Origin: Melitaea cinxia
Lineage: Eukaryota; Arthropoda; Insecta; Lepidoptera; Nymphalidae
NCBI RefSeq assembly: GCF_905220565.1
Contig: NC_059407.1
Location: 1,302,001-1,366,000, forward strand
DNA: 64,000 bases
Reading direction: 5' to 3'
The translations under genes and the position numbers were made by a program. Under the pieces are notes generated by a model. That model saw nothing but the letters and a program-made list of their open reading frames with translations. It did not search any database and had not been told where the DNA came from. The stretch's first letter is position 1; every line of letters starts with the position of its first letter. Shown piece after piece: positions 35,817 to 47,684 of this stretch.

Positions 35817-36159
35817 GTGTGCTGTGTGGCTACGGCACCAAAGAATATAGTCACCCCCTCTCTTCCCGTGGGTGTCGTAAGAGGCGACTAAGGGATAACA
35901 AGGTTCCACTACCACCTTCGAACTTAAGAAGCCGACCGATGGCTCGATAACCATCTAACCGCTGGCTTTGAAATACACAGGCCGAAGACGGGCAGCAGCG
36001 TCTAAGGTGCGACAAAGCCAGCCCTGCGGTCACCAACCCGCCTGCCCAGCGTGGTGATTATGGGCAACACACATGAGTTCACTCATTTTTGATGCGAGCT
36101 TGTGGAGGTCTATGAACAGCAGTGGATTGCAATAGGCTGGAATGATCATGATGATGATG
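35817..36159 (+). mobile_element. Retroposon family B, full length, with target duplication
   Basis: It is flanked by ACTTCTACT at 35808-35816 and 36160-36168. It begins with the family's usual ctgtgtggctacggcaccaaag and ends in a (ATG)n tail. Confidence 0.8.
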
Positions 36160-37194
36160 ACTTCTACTAAACAAAGTAGTCATATTTAATATGATTTTGA
36201 TTCTTTTATTACTAACATTTCAAGAGTAGTTCCGATTTCTCGATACTTGACGAGCGTCAATGCTGCGTGCACCAAGCGTATAAATTGCACAACATTCCTT
36301 TTATGGTTGTAAAACTGGCGTCAAATATTCAGATTGATATTTGAGTGTGAAGCGTTTATTGTTTATTTATTACGATTATATTTAAATGACATTCAAAGAT
36401 CACGTTGAAATTGCATTATCAATAATAACAAACTTAATGTTTAATACAGGTGCAACCGGGAATGTTGTCTTGTTGCTCAATAACATTTTAAAAGTTTTAC
36501 AACTTTTTATTTCATAGTAGTATATTTATAATGTATATAAAAAAAATAAGTAGATTTAAAGAATTTCATTGTCCTCAATATTATTTAAATTCATATTATA
36601 TTATGTCGTTTATTCATATTTGATAATTAATAATTTTCATATCAAACAAAATAAATTCGCAATTTCATTAAATTAAAAAACCATAAATAAAAATATAAAA
36701 AATATCACTCACGCTTTTAATAAAATAATTCGCTTTTCACTCACACCATACACTAAATGCTTCAACAGCTAACTGCTTATTGTTACGGACAATTAAAGCT
36801 TTCCTAATTAGTTTTAGTTACAGTAGCACACGGTAAGAGTAATGTATCTCGAGGCTATGAGATCACAGCTTCCCCATTTATGGAGCTGAAAGATCCGACC
36901 GACGCTCATTGTGGACGTGCCCTTATAGTTCACTGAACTGATAATAGACTTTTTACTGGTTTTCAAGAAAAACTTTTTGATTAGAAATTAAAATTCTTGA
37001 ATATACTTTCTATAGAATCAGATTTTTGCAGGTTATGTGGTATGTAAGTTATGTACTTTTCTATCCTTAATAAATGAGTATGTTATATTTAGTTTCGCCT
37101 CCTTTGTGACCTTTTTTTCTATCGGTAAAAGACATTAAAAAAGGGAGAAGATTCTGAATTTGAAAGTATTTTTTATCTGTGGGATGTTGATGAT

Positions 37195-37300
37195 CCATTT
37201 AAAAATGGAAATTCAAAGGTTGATTGGTGCTTGTCGTGAGGGTCCCATTTGAATTCGAAAGAAATTTGAAAGCAGTTTTTAAGTTGTCCCGGAAAATGTG
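37195..37300 (-). repeat. Interspersed repeat family G fragment
   Basis: It has ggtgcttgtcgtgagggtcccatttgaattcg, the inverse of the ttgaatgggaccacacgacgagcacc block at 26510. Confidence 0.4.
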
Positions 37301-37811
37301 TATACTCATTATTATATTATATTATGCTCATTATTTTATTTAAATATTAATAATAATAATCTTTTTGTTATTTTAATTTTTCCTTAGTTATTCAATTATT
37401 ATTATTTTTTGCTGGTTTCCATTTTCCAAGTTTTTATCAGTCGTTGTATCTATGAATGCAGTGTTGCTTATAATTTAGAGCATTAATTACTCATGAAACA
37501 AATTAAGGAATATTGTTGGATAATTTATATTGTATGCTCGGTTAGTAACTACTATTTTAATAAATTAATAAACAACTTTTAGTTATTTTTTTTTTTTGAT
37601 AATGGAATTGTTAAGGAAGTTCTGGAATATAGTTACAATATTAATTATATGGTATTTAATACATACAGATTATTATAACGCCTCTTGTAAATCTCTAAAC
37701 GATTAGAAACAATAAGTTACTTTTCATATATCGAATTCTTATAAGTCGCGCACATGCGTGTGTATATATGTATAAGTGTACCACAGATACATGTAGAGCG
37801 AGGATATACGA

Positions 37812-37816
<5 letters not shown>

Positions 37817-37848
<32 letters not shown>
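37817..37848. repeat. (GT)n microsatellite
   Basis: About 16 GT units. The antisense open frames crossing it are artefacts of the repeat. Confidence 0.9.
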
Positions 37849-37850
<2 letters not shown>

Positions 37851-39896
37851 AACTAAGAAGTGCTATAATGTTAGTATTTAAATGGCATAAAAGCAATGTT
37901 GTCACACGAGTTAATATGAATGCGGTTGTTATTAACTGTCTTAGCGCTAAGTCTGCCATTAATTGTTTTCTTGTTTATAGCCATTATTAAAACATTTATA
38001 TACCTTATTACAAGGTTTCGTGTAAGTAAGTAATTTACATTATAACGCATCAGTTACGAAATAACTATTTTGTTTTGTGTTGGTTATAGTTTTTAATTCA
38101 GTTTTTAACTATTTTAAATACATCATATTAAATTAAGTATAATTTGAAAATGGTTAGTTACTTTATAAATTTGTGATAACTACAAATAAATACTTTTAAT
38201 TCTGGTTTAAATCGAAATATATTTTTGTTTTACGTATATCTTTGTGTATAACAAGTTGCTTAACTAAATTGAAGTTACGCCTAACTAGAATTGTACAAGA
38301 GACGTGATGTTTTATAGGGAAAATCGTTCCCTATTACGATGCTTTGATCCCCAAATGAATATAATCAAATTGGTAGATCTTCATATTAATTCGTACGAGT
38401 TCCCTTTACTATGTTACTTACTATTGTTTACTATGTATGTATGTTTTTACTATGTTAACAATATGATTATATCTAAATGTGTCAACGTAGAACAAAGTAT
38501 GCGAAGCATTGTAACTGTATATATAGGTCCCGTATATATAGGTACCGGTGACCTCAGTGTTTCGTAAACCTGTAGCTAATTACGATAGCCAGTATAGACC
38601 TAATGAAGATCCACCCGGCCGACTGCGGACTTTCTAACCTCTTAAGGCGCATATCATTTTATAGATTGTTATAAAATTTAATACGTTTAATAACAGTCAT
38701 TAAAATATCACTAACATGTTTTGATATCTTGCCAATATCTATTATTTTTATATCAAACTTGTTGACATCGAATTTTTTACATAAAAATTATAATTTTGAT
38801 ATTAAATTAATATTGCAATTGTAGTATTCTTACAGAGATTTTTTTAATTAGTCGATCTTTATTATTTGGGTTATCTGGGAGAAATGACTATATAGCCATA
38901 ACTTCACCTATTGTACTACGTTTGTTCAGTAATCTTTAGATTTTCTTTGCAATTTATTTGTTGCGTACAATGAAGAATATTTCAAGAAAAAACTAATTGT
39001 TTCGTATTATAGTAGGTGTCTAGGTAGTTAACTTCTCAGCAGCTAAATTTTGGTGACTTTTTTCTGTTATTAAATATTTGTGATTCGATAATTTGTTAGA
39101 CAATTGCGTAAAACGTATAGCTTATTATTTTTATCGGTAAAATTATGTAAAAATAAAAAAATAAAACAAAAAATAATTTAGTATTCGAATTTTGAAATTA
39201 CATAAAAATTTGCTAGTATATAGTAATAATACGTATGTATATAACTCTAAACCAAAATTATTATTTTTTGGTGGATAGCTCATTTGTCGAGGAAGGCTAT
39301 AGGCTACTTTTTTATATAGTATATGAGTATAGTTAGTCCCGTATAAAAGTAATTACAGAATACGTACCTTTACTTACTTTCAAATAAAAAAAATCATCAA
39401 AATTAACAAACCCAGATAAAATTTAAGAGGCACAAAGAGTGCAATGTAACTTAGAACCTTTTATCTTTTCTTTTGTTTTTTTTTTTAAGTTAGTTTAAAA
39501 GTGATGATAATGACCGTAAAAGCTTGAAAACTTATAATAAATCTTATTATTATGATAGGTCCTCTTCTTAATAGTAGTGACAATCAAAACGAACATACGT
39601 GACATCCAAGCGACCCACTGCGCGTGATCTCTGCTTTGAGTTTTCTTAATGAGACGAAAGCCGCTCTGTGTTGTACTGTGTTGCAACTTTGTTTACATTC
39701 TGTCAAATGTTAGCTAGTAAGCTTGTGTTGTTGGAAAACAATTAAAGTTTGTTCTTGCTTAGGTGCGTATAAATTTTGTACACAGTTTAGTAGTAAGTAC
39801 CTAAATATATTTAATAAATAATTAATTGCAAGAAAGTTATTGAATGGATTGATATTATTATGGAACTTTTTTAGTATATTTTTTGTATAATAGTTA

Positions 39897-40075
39897 TCTA
39901 TATAAATAAAAATGAATGTTGCTAAGCGCATGACTCGAGAATGGCTCGACCAATTCGGGTAATTTTTTTTTTGTATGTTCCTTAAGGTCCACGAAAGTTT
40001 TAATACTTACTTGAAAAACAAAAAACTGCGTTGACAGATTTAATTATTCGAACGAAGTCTGTCCGGGTAGCTAGT
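39897..40075 (+). mobile_element. Helitron-like non-autonomous element, 179 bp
   Basis: It starts TCTATATAAATAAAAATGAA after an A and ends GGGTAGCTAGT before a T. GACAGA and TCTGTC near 40033-40063 can form a stem shortly before the 3' end. Another fragment of the gtcgaggaaggctataggc type lies upstream at about 39284-39306. Confidence 0.52.
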
Positions 40076-40079
40076 TTGT

Positions 40080-40860
40080 ATATAAAAAAGAAGGATTTGT
40101 CGGAAAAATGATAAGCAAAATAATTTTTTATTTAATTACAATACATGAATATATTATTATAATTACAATACAAAAATCAACTAAACATACGAAATATCGT
40201 TTTAGAGCTAAGTCTAATATTTCTGTGTCTATTCTATATTGAAATGACCCTTGTTAATTCTATTATACTTAATAAACTTTTTAAATTAATTCCGAATTAA
40301 AGGCATTTTTATATAAATATAATAAAAATAATTTGAAAGAAGATCTTATATCCACGTTAAAATATGAGAATTCCGTTTCCTCACATACACATTCCTTATC
40401 TCAAATCGCGCCAACAAACGAAAGCTGTTATATTTATTTTATTATCTATCATAATATAAAGATTATTAGATAAAATATATTTGTGTTTTATATTTCTCTC
40501 GTCTGAGTATTTTTAAAAACATTTAAGGTTCGTTCCGTAAATAAACGGAACCAGATTGCTAAGACGATCTCCATCCATCTCTAATAAGGTAAACCTTTGA
40601 AATAGTAATTCAAAAAATTACTCTGTAAGATGTTAGATTCGTGTAATATTTGTCATGTGTAGAGATACAAAAATATTTGTATTGCTCATACAGATATTCG
40701 TAAAATGTGTTTGTGTGTTCGATTCTGTTGGAGGCTAGTTACACAATACAGATCGTATTTCGTACCGTTGCGTGTGATGTATTTATTGATTATTTATAGC
40801 CACAGATAATTAAATTAAAACTACGTAATTAATACATAACATGTAAATAATCCGATCCAA
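40080..40860. other. AT-rich stretch, nothing recognised
   Basis: No supported gene. atttgtattgctcatacagatattcg near 40673 may be a trace of family A. Confidence 0.4.
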
Positions 40861-41072
40861 CAAGCCGACCGGTGGCGGGATAACCATCCAACTGCTGGCT
40901 TTGAAATACACAGGCCGAAGACGAGCAGCAGCGTCTTCGGTGCGATAAAGCCAGCCCTGCGGTCACCAACCCGCCTGCCCAGCGTGGTGACTATGGGCAA
41001 AACACATGAGTTCACGTTATTTTTGGCGTAAACTTGTGGAAGCATATGTCCAGCAGTGGACTGTATAGGCTG
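40861..41072 (+). mobile_element. Retroposon family B, 5'-truncated copy
   Basis: It starts inside the element at gccgaccggtggcgggataacc and runs to the usual end cagcagtggactgtataggctg. I see no clear target duplication. Confidence 0.72.
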
Positions 41073-41643
41073 ATTGATGTAAACAATGATAAATTGTGTT
41101 TGAGTTTATCGTTAGGTATCTTAACAAATATAAAAAGTTTAATATCACATTGGTACGGAACAGTTTGTGTGGAAGTGCGACTCGCACTGGACCGGTTCAG
41201 TTATGGAACATAGCTAGTACTAGTTTTGTTTAATAGTTCTCAGAAAAAATAAATATATGATAAAATCATATTTAATAAACATGAATAAACACTATTGGCT
41301 GATTAGTTCTTAATTACGCCTTAAAAAATTGTTACAAACAAATGTTATGTCAATATAATGTATGTTGATTTTAGATATATAAAATTAATTAGTGTTTATA
41401 TTATTATTTAATTTTAAATTGCTATTTATATTACTTTTTTTGATTGCTTTAAAGAATAAACATTGATAAGCTAATAATCATTTGATTCCGGCTTTCTAAA
41501 ATTAAAGCCTTACAACCAAAACAAAATCGTTAAAGAGACTCGATTTATTTATCTATAATAAGATCCACATACAATAACAATGCTACTTGTAGCTCTTCTA
41601 ACTAATCTGAAAAACTATGTTAAAAATTCTATATCAAGATTGA

Positions 41644-41885
41644 TTAAATAAAAATTCGTGTGAAACTGAAATACATCGCAGACAATTTTATTTGGTGCCT
41701 TTTAACGAAAGTTCTATGCCACTGGAAGCCTTACGTAAAACTATGATAGTCCGAGATAACGCAAGGAAGCTTCGTCTTTTTTTAAAAGCTGAAAGCTTCT
41801 GCGCGTGTATCTCAATACAAGTAGAAGCAATGGCTAAATTTGCAGTTAAATTCATATTGGATTTGAAAGATACCAGGTATAAATA
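41644..41885 (+). other. Coding-like open frame, unidentified
   Basis: The frame is open from 41644 and reads into a SINE. The non-repeat part includes LEALRKTMIVRDNARKLRLF and AMAKFAVKFILDLKDTR, with fairly balanced codon third bases. A possible acceptor (catcgcag at 41681) and a weak donor (ACCAG/GTATAA at 41876) would frame an exon. The opposite strand is open over the same stretch, so orientation is uncertain. It could be a host exon, a transposon remnant or chance. Confidence 0.2.
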
Positions 41886-41889
41886 TTCA

Positions 41890-42545
41890 AGCATTCAGCC
41901 TGTAACATTCCACTGTAGGGCATAGACCTCTTTGTTCATGTAGGAGAAGGATTGAAGCTTAATCCACCACGCTGCTCCCCTGCGAGTTGGCGGATATGTC
42001 CCCCACTATGAGTACCGATCGCTATGAGGTATTAACTCTCTCCGAGCCACTGTGTGGTTACGGCAGTTTAGAATATAGCCACCCGCTCTCTTTCCGTGGG
42101 TGTCGTAAGAGACGACTAAGTGATAACAAAAGTTCCACTACTACCTTGGAACTTAAAAAGCCGACCGATGGTGGGGTACGCATCCAACTGCTGGCTTTGA
42201 AATACACAGGCCGAAAACAGGCAGCAGCGTCTTCGGTGCGACAAAGCCTTGCGGTCACCAACCCGTCTGCCCAGCGTGGTGACTATGGGCAGAATACATG
42301 AGTTCTCGCCATAATGTCTGGCGCGAACTCGTGGAGGCCTATGTCCAGCTGTGGACTGCGATAGGCTGAAGTAAGTGAGAGTGAGCGAGTCACGGTGCTG
42401 CTCTCCGAGCCACGATGGGGAGGCCAACAAGAACAGACATCCAAAGTGGAATTTCTTTCATGACGGATATTTGTCTAAATACAAATATCTATCCCGAATG
42501 GGAATCGAACCCGCAAACTGTCGGTGTTCACAGGCTCTTGATATA
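41890..42545 (-). mobile_element. SINE family A copy split by a family B insertion
   Basis: The 3' half (41890-42050) and 5' half (42414-42545, with gggaatcgaacccgcaaactgtcgg as inverted B box) belong to one inverted family A copy. They are interrupted by a family B element at 42051-42400. The bases CTCTCCGAGCCAC are duplicated at the break. Confidence 0.7.
42051..42400 (+). mobile_element. Retroposon family B inserted into a SINE
   Basis: It is flanked by exact CTCTCCGAGCCAC at 42038-42050 and 42401-42413, which is a piece of the interrupted family A SINE. The 5' end starts like the other full copies. The tail is an irregular purine-rich run instead of GATGAT. Confidence 0.82.
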
Positions 42546-43630
42546 TGTTCTGTTATCATCATCATCACCATCATTTGTTCTATGTTCTGTTATAAAAATA
42601 TATTTGTACGAAGTGACACATCAAATGTACAATTTTAAAAAAAGAATTTGTTGTGAACCTTATTTGATCTTCTACGTGTCATTTTTATTTCAAGAAATAA
42701 TCTCTCTCTATGTAGATTTCGTCAAAAAGTATAAATTATTAGTTATTGAATTCATCAAGTAAAGACAATAAAATTATAAAAAAAAATATGAACCTCGTGC
42801 GATAACCAAGTAAAAACTAGTTGATTGTAGATGAAAATAAAAACGTCATTGACAACTGTAGATTAATATCATAAGTCATTTGTAATTACGTACCGTTAAA
42901 AAGAATACACGTTTCTTTTACAAATACTATAAGAAATATTGATTTAATAACAACATTAAAACTAAAATGAAAATATATTAATTAGCTAGTTATTTGTTAA
43001 CCGTCTATTAATGGAATGACAAGATACTATTTGTTTACGACACGTTGATTTAGTTAAAAAGTTATAACAAAAATTTAAGTCTGTATGTTATAAATATCAT
43101 TTGATTGCATGTAATTAGTAAATGTGATATATTCGTATAGCTGTACTGTCTGGTTTTACCAATTTTTTTTTGTTATTGTATAAAATGTCTATAAACTATC
43201 AGCGAATGGCGTGAAATGCGTCGATTAGAATCATTATTAATTGTTGAAATATGTTTGATTTTATACATATTATGTTTACGAATGCAATACTGGACCTTAT
43301 CTTATAGTCGTAAGGTTTATATTGATGCGATGTCTATGAATAATTTATTAATCGATATTATTTAAAAATATCAACTTATTTGCTCGTGGATGTTTTAGTT
43401 CGTTACACATTTAAAGTATGACTCATCGCTGATTATCAACTGTTAAACAAACTTGCGAAATATTTGTCGCAAGACACGAAAAATGTATTAGTATAAATGT
43501 TAAAAAATACTAACTAAACTTTGTAACAGAAAGAGTTGCCTTAACAGTTCGTGAATAATATTCAAAGGTAGCAGTATCAATGATCTATATAATCACTTTG
43601 AGAACAGAATGTCAAATATCTACATAACAG
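42546..43630. other. AT-rich stretch, nothing recognised
   Basis: No supported gene or shared repeat copy. Confidence 0.45.
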
Positions 43631-43634
43631 TTTT

Positions 43635-43794
43635 GAAGTTATACTTCTTTTTGCGCAAAAGGAAAAACAATGATGTTAGTAAATTATTACGATGCGCGCG
43701 CACACCATCACAAAAAAAAATCAACAGCCCGAATTTCGGTAGCCAACAAAGAAGTTACGATCGTGACGTTAGCTAGCCAATGAAGTATAACTTC
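43635..43794 (-). mobile_element. MITE family I, 160 bp, opposite orientation
   Basis: It has the same 13-bp ends as the copy at 17382 and nearly the same length. The blocks gatgcgcgcgcacaccatcac and gttagctagccaatgaag are the inverse of that copy. Confidence 0.65.
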
Positions 43795-43799
43795 TAACG

Positions 43800-46220
43800 T
43801 ACATACATACGTACGTAAATTCAAGTACACACAAACTTTTTATATAATAATTAAAACAAAATAAAATACCTCGCTTAGTTAATAACAGTTTCTATTTTTT
43901 TTGTCATTTTTTTTTCGTCACAAGTAACTAAAATTAAAATAAATATTTTCAGTAATATTTTATTTATATTACCGGCGACTGTCTTGCCCCATTGAACGCA
44001 AATCTACTCGACATCGTAACATATCGTAAAATCATATAAATTGAATTTTTATGATAATCCTCCAACTATTTACGAGTTAGGTTTTTAAAAGGCTGTCTTC
44101 GCTCATTGGTCGATCTCGGAGAAAGGCTCGATAAAACAGTTATTTAAATAAATTCATAGCTATTGTGTTCGAATGTTTACATCTAATGTACTTCTAACAT
44201 TGAAAGTTTAATGAACTGAATAAAAAAAAATTTGTTTGATATATGAATAAATAATTATAATAATTTAAATGAAAAAAAATAACAATTATAAAAGTCATTG
44301 TTATTTGTATAAAATCCATCTAAGTAAATATCTTTCGTCAACTCTACTAATGATTTCTGACGTGCTGTCATGGCTCAAACTGTTTAATTATAAAACAAAT
44401 ACTTTCTTATAAAACTCATTTTAGACGAACAGGCCATAAAACCATACCCTACAATTTATTACAGGCGCGCTAGTAATTGATAAACAAGAGTAAAACCTAA
44501 CGCCGTATATCTAGTTTATTAACACGCATTTGAATATACGTTCTAAAATAATAAACGTCAGGAAATCGATAAAGAGGCATAAAGTATTACTAAAATATAT
44601 TTCGTCTATCGATCCAGTTGTCGCTAACGGGAGCGAACTGGCAGCCATTAACGCGATTCACTGCACCGATCCCAATGTAAATCGTTATACATTTTGAGAA
44701 ATATAGTCGAATTAACGGAATAATTCGACCACGGGTGGCCATAAGCATAAACTCTATTAAATAATTCTAATTAAAATACGAAATGAATTTATTAATATTT
44801 GATGTGTTACGAAAACACGAGCTTTGAAATTAATAAATAATAAAGTGTCATTATAACTATTAATTTACATAATGAATATTGGTCGGATGCGTAAGTTTTA
44901 ATCGGATTGATGATTGTGGTTTGTTCAATTGTTGTTTCAGGTAACAACAATAACACGTCACCGATTATAGAAACTTTTTCCAAATTATACGTCATCTTGA
45001 TTAAAAACCGTATATAATATCAAACATCCTTACAAACTTTTACAATTACAAAAACAAAAAAAAATAAAAAAAAAATGTTTCCATCAACCAGCCAATACGA
45101 TCAATCGATTTACACAACCAACCAACGGCAACGTATCAAAATATTTTTTTCCAAAAACGTAGTGAAAGCGTATTTCGATCTTCAATCTGTTTAAATTAAC
45201 ACACACTGACCGTTCAAGGGTTCGGGTGTACAAATAAAAAGTTACATAAAAATAACATGTCAATTTTCGACCCGGACTGTTCCCATATAAGTGAATAAAT
45301 GTTACCATACATCACTATCATTGTCTTTTAAATTTATTACGGAACCAGTTTATAAAAATTGACTTTTGGTCTCGGCTTCATTGTGCTTAAATGGCGTAAT
45401 ATTCAAATAATGCACTCTTAACCCCGTACGTTACAATATTAAATGTTTTGTTCGGACCGGTTTGTTTCCGTGTATGTTTACGATTTAATTTTTTTTTTTT
45501 CATTCGCATTGTGTCATTTTTATAAGTGTAATCGGTCGAAATGAGAGCGGGGTGAATAGTTGAACGGTTCTCGAGTGCGACAAAAAATATAATTAAAAAT
45601 TCACACTTTTATATGTGGTGTGTTTTATTAATATTAAAAATAGAGGGAGATAGAGATAGAGGGAGACAGAAAGAGAACGAATTTGGCAAGCTTACTATGA
45701 GGAATTTCATTCCTTCTTGTTTGTTATTACACCTATTTAAAATATTTTCTTGCTGTTCGGAACAAAATATCAAAAGCTAGGCTATATAATATCCTATGTA
45801 AAACTTAGAGTGATTGAAATTTTAAGATTTGACGTATCCAAGCGTTTCTTGTCAAATACGTTGATAAAATCTAATAGATTCTCGTAAAATTAATATTTTA
45901 TTTATTTATATATGAATGGTATGAGATCGACGGGGGTACTTAATTATATAGTTATATAAAACTGTTGGGTGTCTTGATTTTGAAGTGAAGTGTTAATTAA
46001 TTCACATATTTAAACAATTTTTATAAAATATGAATATTGATATATACTTGTTTCAAAATGTAAATACACTGATGTTGTAGTTAATGATTTAATATTCAAT
46101 TCTTCATGCGTCGATCAAATTACTGAAATCATATGTTTATTTATTACAAATTTGCTAAATATGTAGGCAGTTCACAACATGGTAGTGGATTAGTCACCAC
46201 TCACCATTAACCTCGACGTA
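43800..46220. other. AT-rich stretch before the hAT element
   Basis: No gene seen. A purine-rich GAGA-type run lies at about 45640-45675. The right end is the hAT target. Confidence 0.45.
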
Positions 46221-46228
46221 GGTAAAAG
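46221..46228. repeat. Left target-site duplication of the hAT element
   Basis: GGTAAAAG lies directly outside the left terminal repeat and is repeated exactly outside the right one. Removing the element and one copy gives a continuous host sequence reading ..cgacgtaGGTAAAAGcctaaag.. Confidence 0.92.
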
Positions 46229-46248
46229 CAAGGCTCGGATACCGGTTA
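46229..46248 (+). repeat. Left terminal inverted repeat of the hAT element
   Basis: It reads CAAGGCTCGG, then ATACCGGTTA. The first ten bases match the inverted right end exactly. The match continues through ACCGGTT after a one-base offset. Confidence 0.9.
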
Positions 46249-46400
46249 AATTTTCAAACCGTTATCATGTACTTGTAGCAAAAACCTTTACATTCGGTTT
46301 CGTTCGCATAAACCGGTTTTTATAAACCGATATTTGAAAGAGTATATACGTAAAGGTTTTTTCGGATTGAACGGTTTCGAGCAATAAAAACCGGTTAATA
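46239..46400. promoter_or_regulatory. Left subterminal AACCGGTT motif cluster
   Basis: Copies of the palindrome AACCGGTT, or one-base variants, occur at 46240, 46311 and 46389. Related half-sites such as AAACCGATA and CGGTTTCG lie between them. In hAT elements, repeated subterminal motifs usually bind the transposase. The same stretch must also hold the promoter of the plus-strand gene. Confidence 0.55.
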
Positions 46401-46475
46401 CGGAAGCACGATAAAGGAACATCGCGCGCTGTTCAGTTTTTATTCAGTAAGATTTTTGTTTCGGGTCGAACGTTT

Positions 46476-47129
46476 ATGTCATTGCATCAATCAGCTCCGC
46501 TGCAAAATCATGAAAAAATGGGTAAGTATTTCATTTTTTTTTTGGTGAAATTAAGTTGATAATGACGATAAATAATCAGTAAACATAATATTATTTTTTA
46601 CAGATCCTAAAAAAAGCTCTCAATATCTCGGTAAGTAATAGCTTTCTTCTAAACTGATCGTATGTTTGTGTGTCAATGTGGTATAGAAAAACTATTTCAG
46701 TGTTTATTTAATTGAATGCAATATTTTGTAACAGGTGAATCACGAAAAAGAAATATGGAATATTCTGATGATGAAAATCAATCCCAATCATTGCTAGAAC
46801 CTAAAAACCGTATCATCAACGCATCTATGAATACGTATAAAATAAACACCCAAACTATAAAAGAGGATGCAGATAATAGTTCTGAAAACGAAAACAAATC
46901 AAGCGATGATAGCAGTGATAAAACAGGAGAAGATACTACTTTGTATGTCAAACAATGTGTTTTATGTAAATTTGATGAGGATCTCGATAAACGAAACTAT
47001 TATTTTGGAAATTTGCTAATAGGTGAATTACAATTTTTGCCGCCATGTATGCGCTCTGAAGCATATATCAATATTTTAAAGTATGTAGATGTTTTAAAAC
47101 ATCAACATCTTGAGAAAGCAAACAAATAA
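46476..47129 (+). CDS. Second hAT-borne gene: small acidic protein with BESS-like C terminus, three exons
   Basis: I recognise no named protein. The model joins 46476-46521, 46604-46630 and 46735-47129 through two GTAAGT donors and two T-rich CAG acceptors. Phase 1 is kept at both junctions and the product is 155 residues. It starts MSLHQSAP. A middle part rich in Ser, Asp, Glu and Asn (about residues 40-95) is followed by a CVLC cysteine pair. The C-terminal 45 residues (FGNLLIGEL..LPP..R..AYINILKYVDVL) resemble the BESS protein-interaction motif of insect MADF-type regulators. No MADF or other DNA-binding domain is visible. The gene starts about 250 bp from the left terminal repeat and runs towards the transposase gene. 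It could be an accessory transposition factor, a regulator, or a captured host gene. The frame and splice structure are seen; the function is inference. Confidence 0.62.
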
Positions 47130-47506
47130 ATATTTAATTTGTATAATATGCCTGGACGAACTTGCAAAATGTCAATGTGATCATTCGTATTGAAAAGTTA
47201 CCAATAAAAAATAACTAAAGGAAGATAAGAGCAAAGTTTAATTTATTTATATTCAGGAACCTATTAATCTGCTTAATGTATGAACACCATTTTGCATGTC
47301 GAAGTAGTTGAAGTACTTAGATAGATGAAATTATTCATATATACCTACATTTTTTCTCACGGTTAATTTGCCATTTTGACAAATATTTGGAAAAAGAAAA
47401 ATGAAATGCTTTTTCAGTTTAATTATTTAATCAGTCTCTTCGTTTGCAAATTGGTACAATTATGCGGTTTAATTAAAAAATAGTAAAACTATTTGCTATT
47501 TCAACT

Positions 47507-47684
47507 GCACCCTAATTGCGTAACACACGATCAATCACAATCAGTTTCATTTTGACAGTTCAACAACTGTAATTGCTTTATTTACGATGCTGAGCAGACA
47601 AATCTTTGGAACATATGAAGCAATGGATAGCTGTTTCAGAATGATTCAGATTCTGGTAGATCGCGCGTTACGTAATTAGGGTGC
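47507..47684. repeat. Fold-back (MITE-like) unit inside the hAT element
   Basis: It begins GCACCCTAATTGCGTAAC and ends with the near-exact inverse (one mismatch in 18). Imperfect pairing continues for about 50 bp. This could be a small non-autonomous element nested in the hAT, or a structural part of it. No clear target duplication is visible. Confidence 0.5.

Larger units (their letters stand above)
36170..39890. other. AT-rich stretch, no gene called
   Basis: Apart from the family G fragment and the GT microsatellite, little is recognisable. The part at 39590-39720 is less AT-rich and contains tgtttacattctgtcaaatg, which could be a minus-strand transcription start, but this is weak. Confidence 0.4.

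Noticed and set aside
37717..37990. Antisense frames over the GT microsatellite
   Set aside because: The GT/CA repeat gives open frames with Val-Cys or Thr-His runs; not genes.
42116..42762. Frames of up to 115 codons on both strands
   Set aside because: They span nested family A and B repeats; no domain and no constraint visible.
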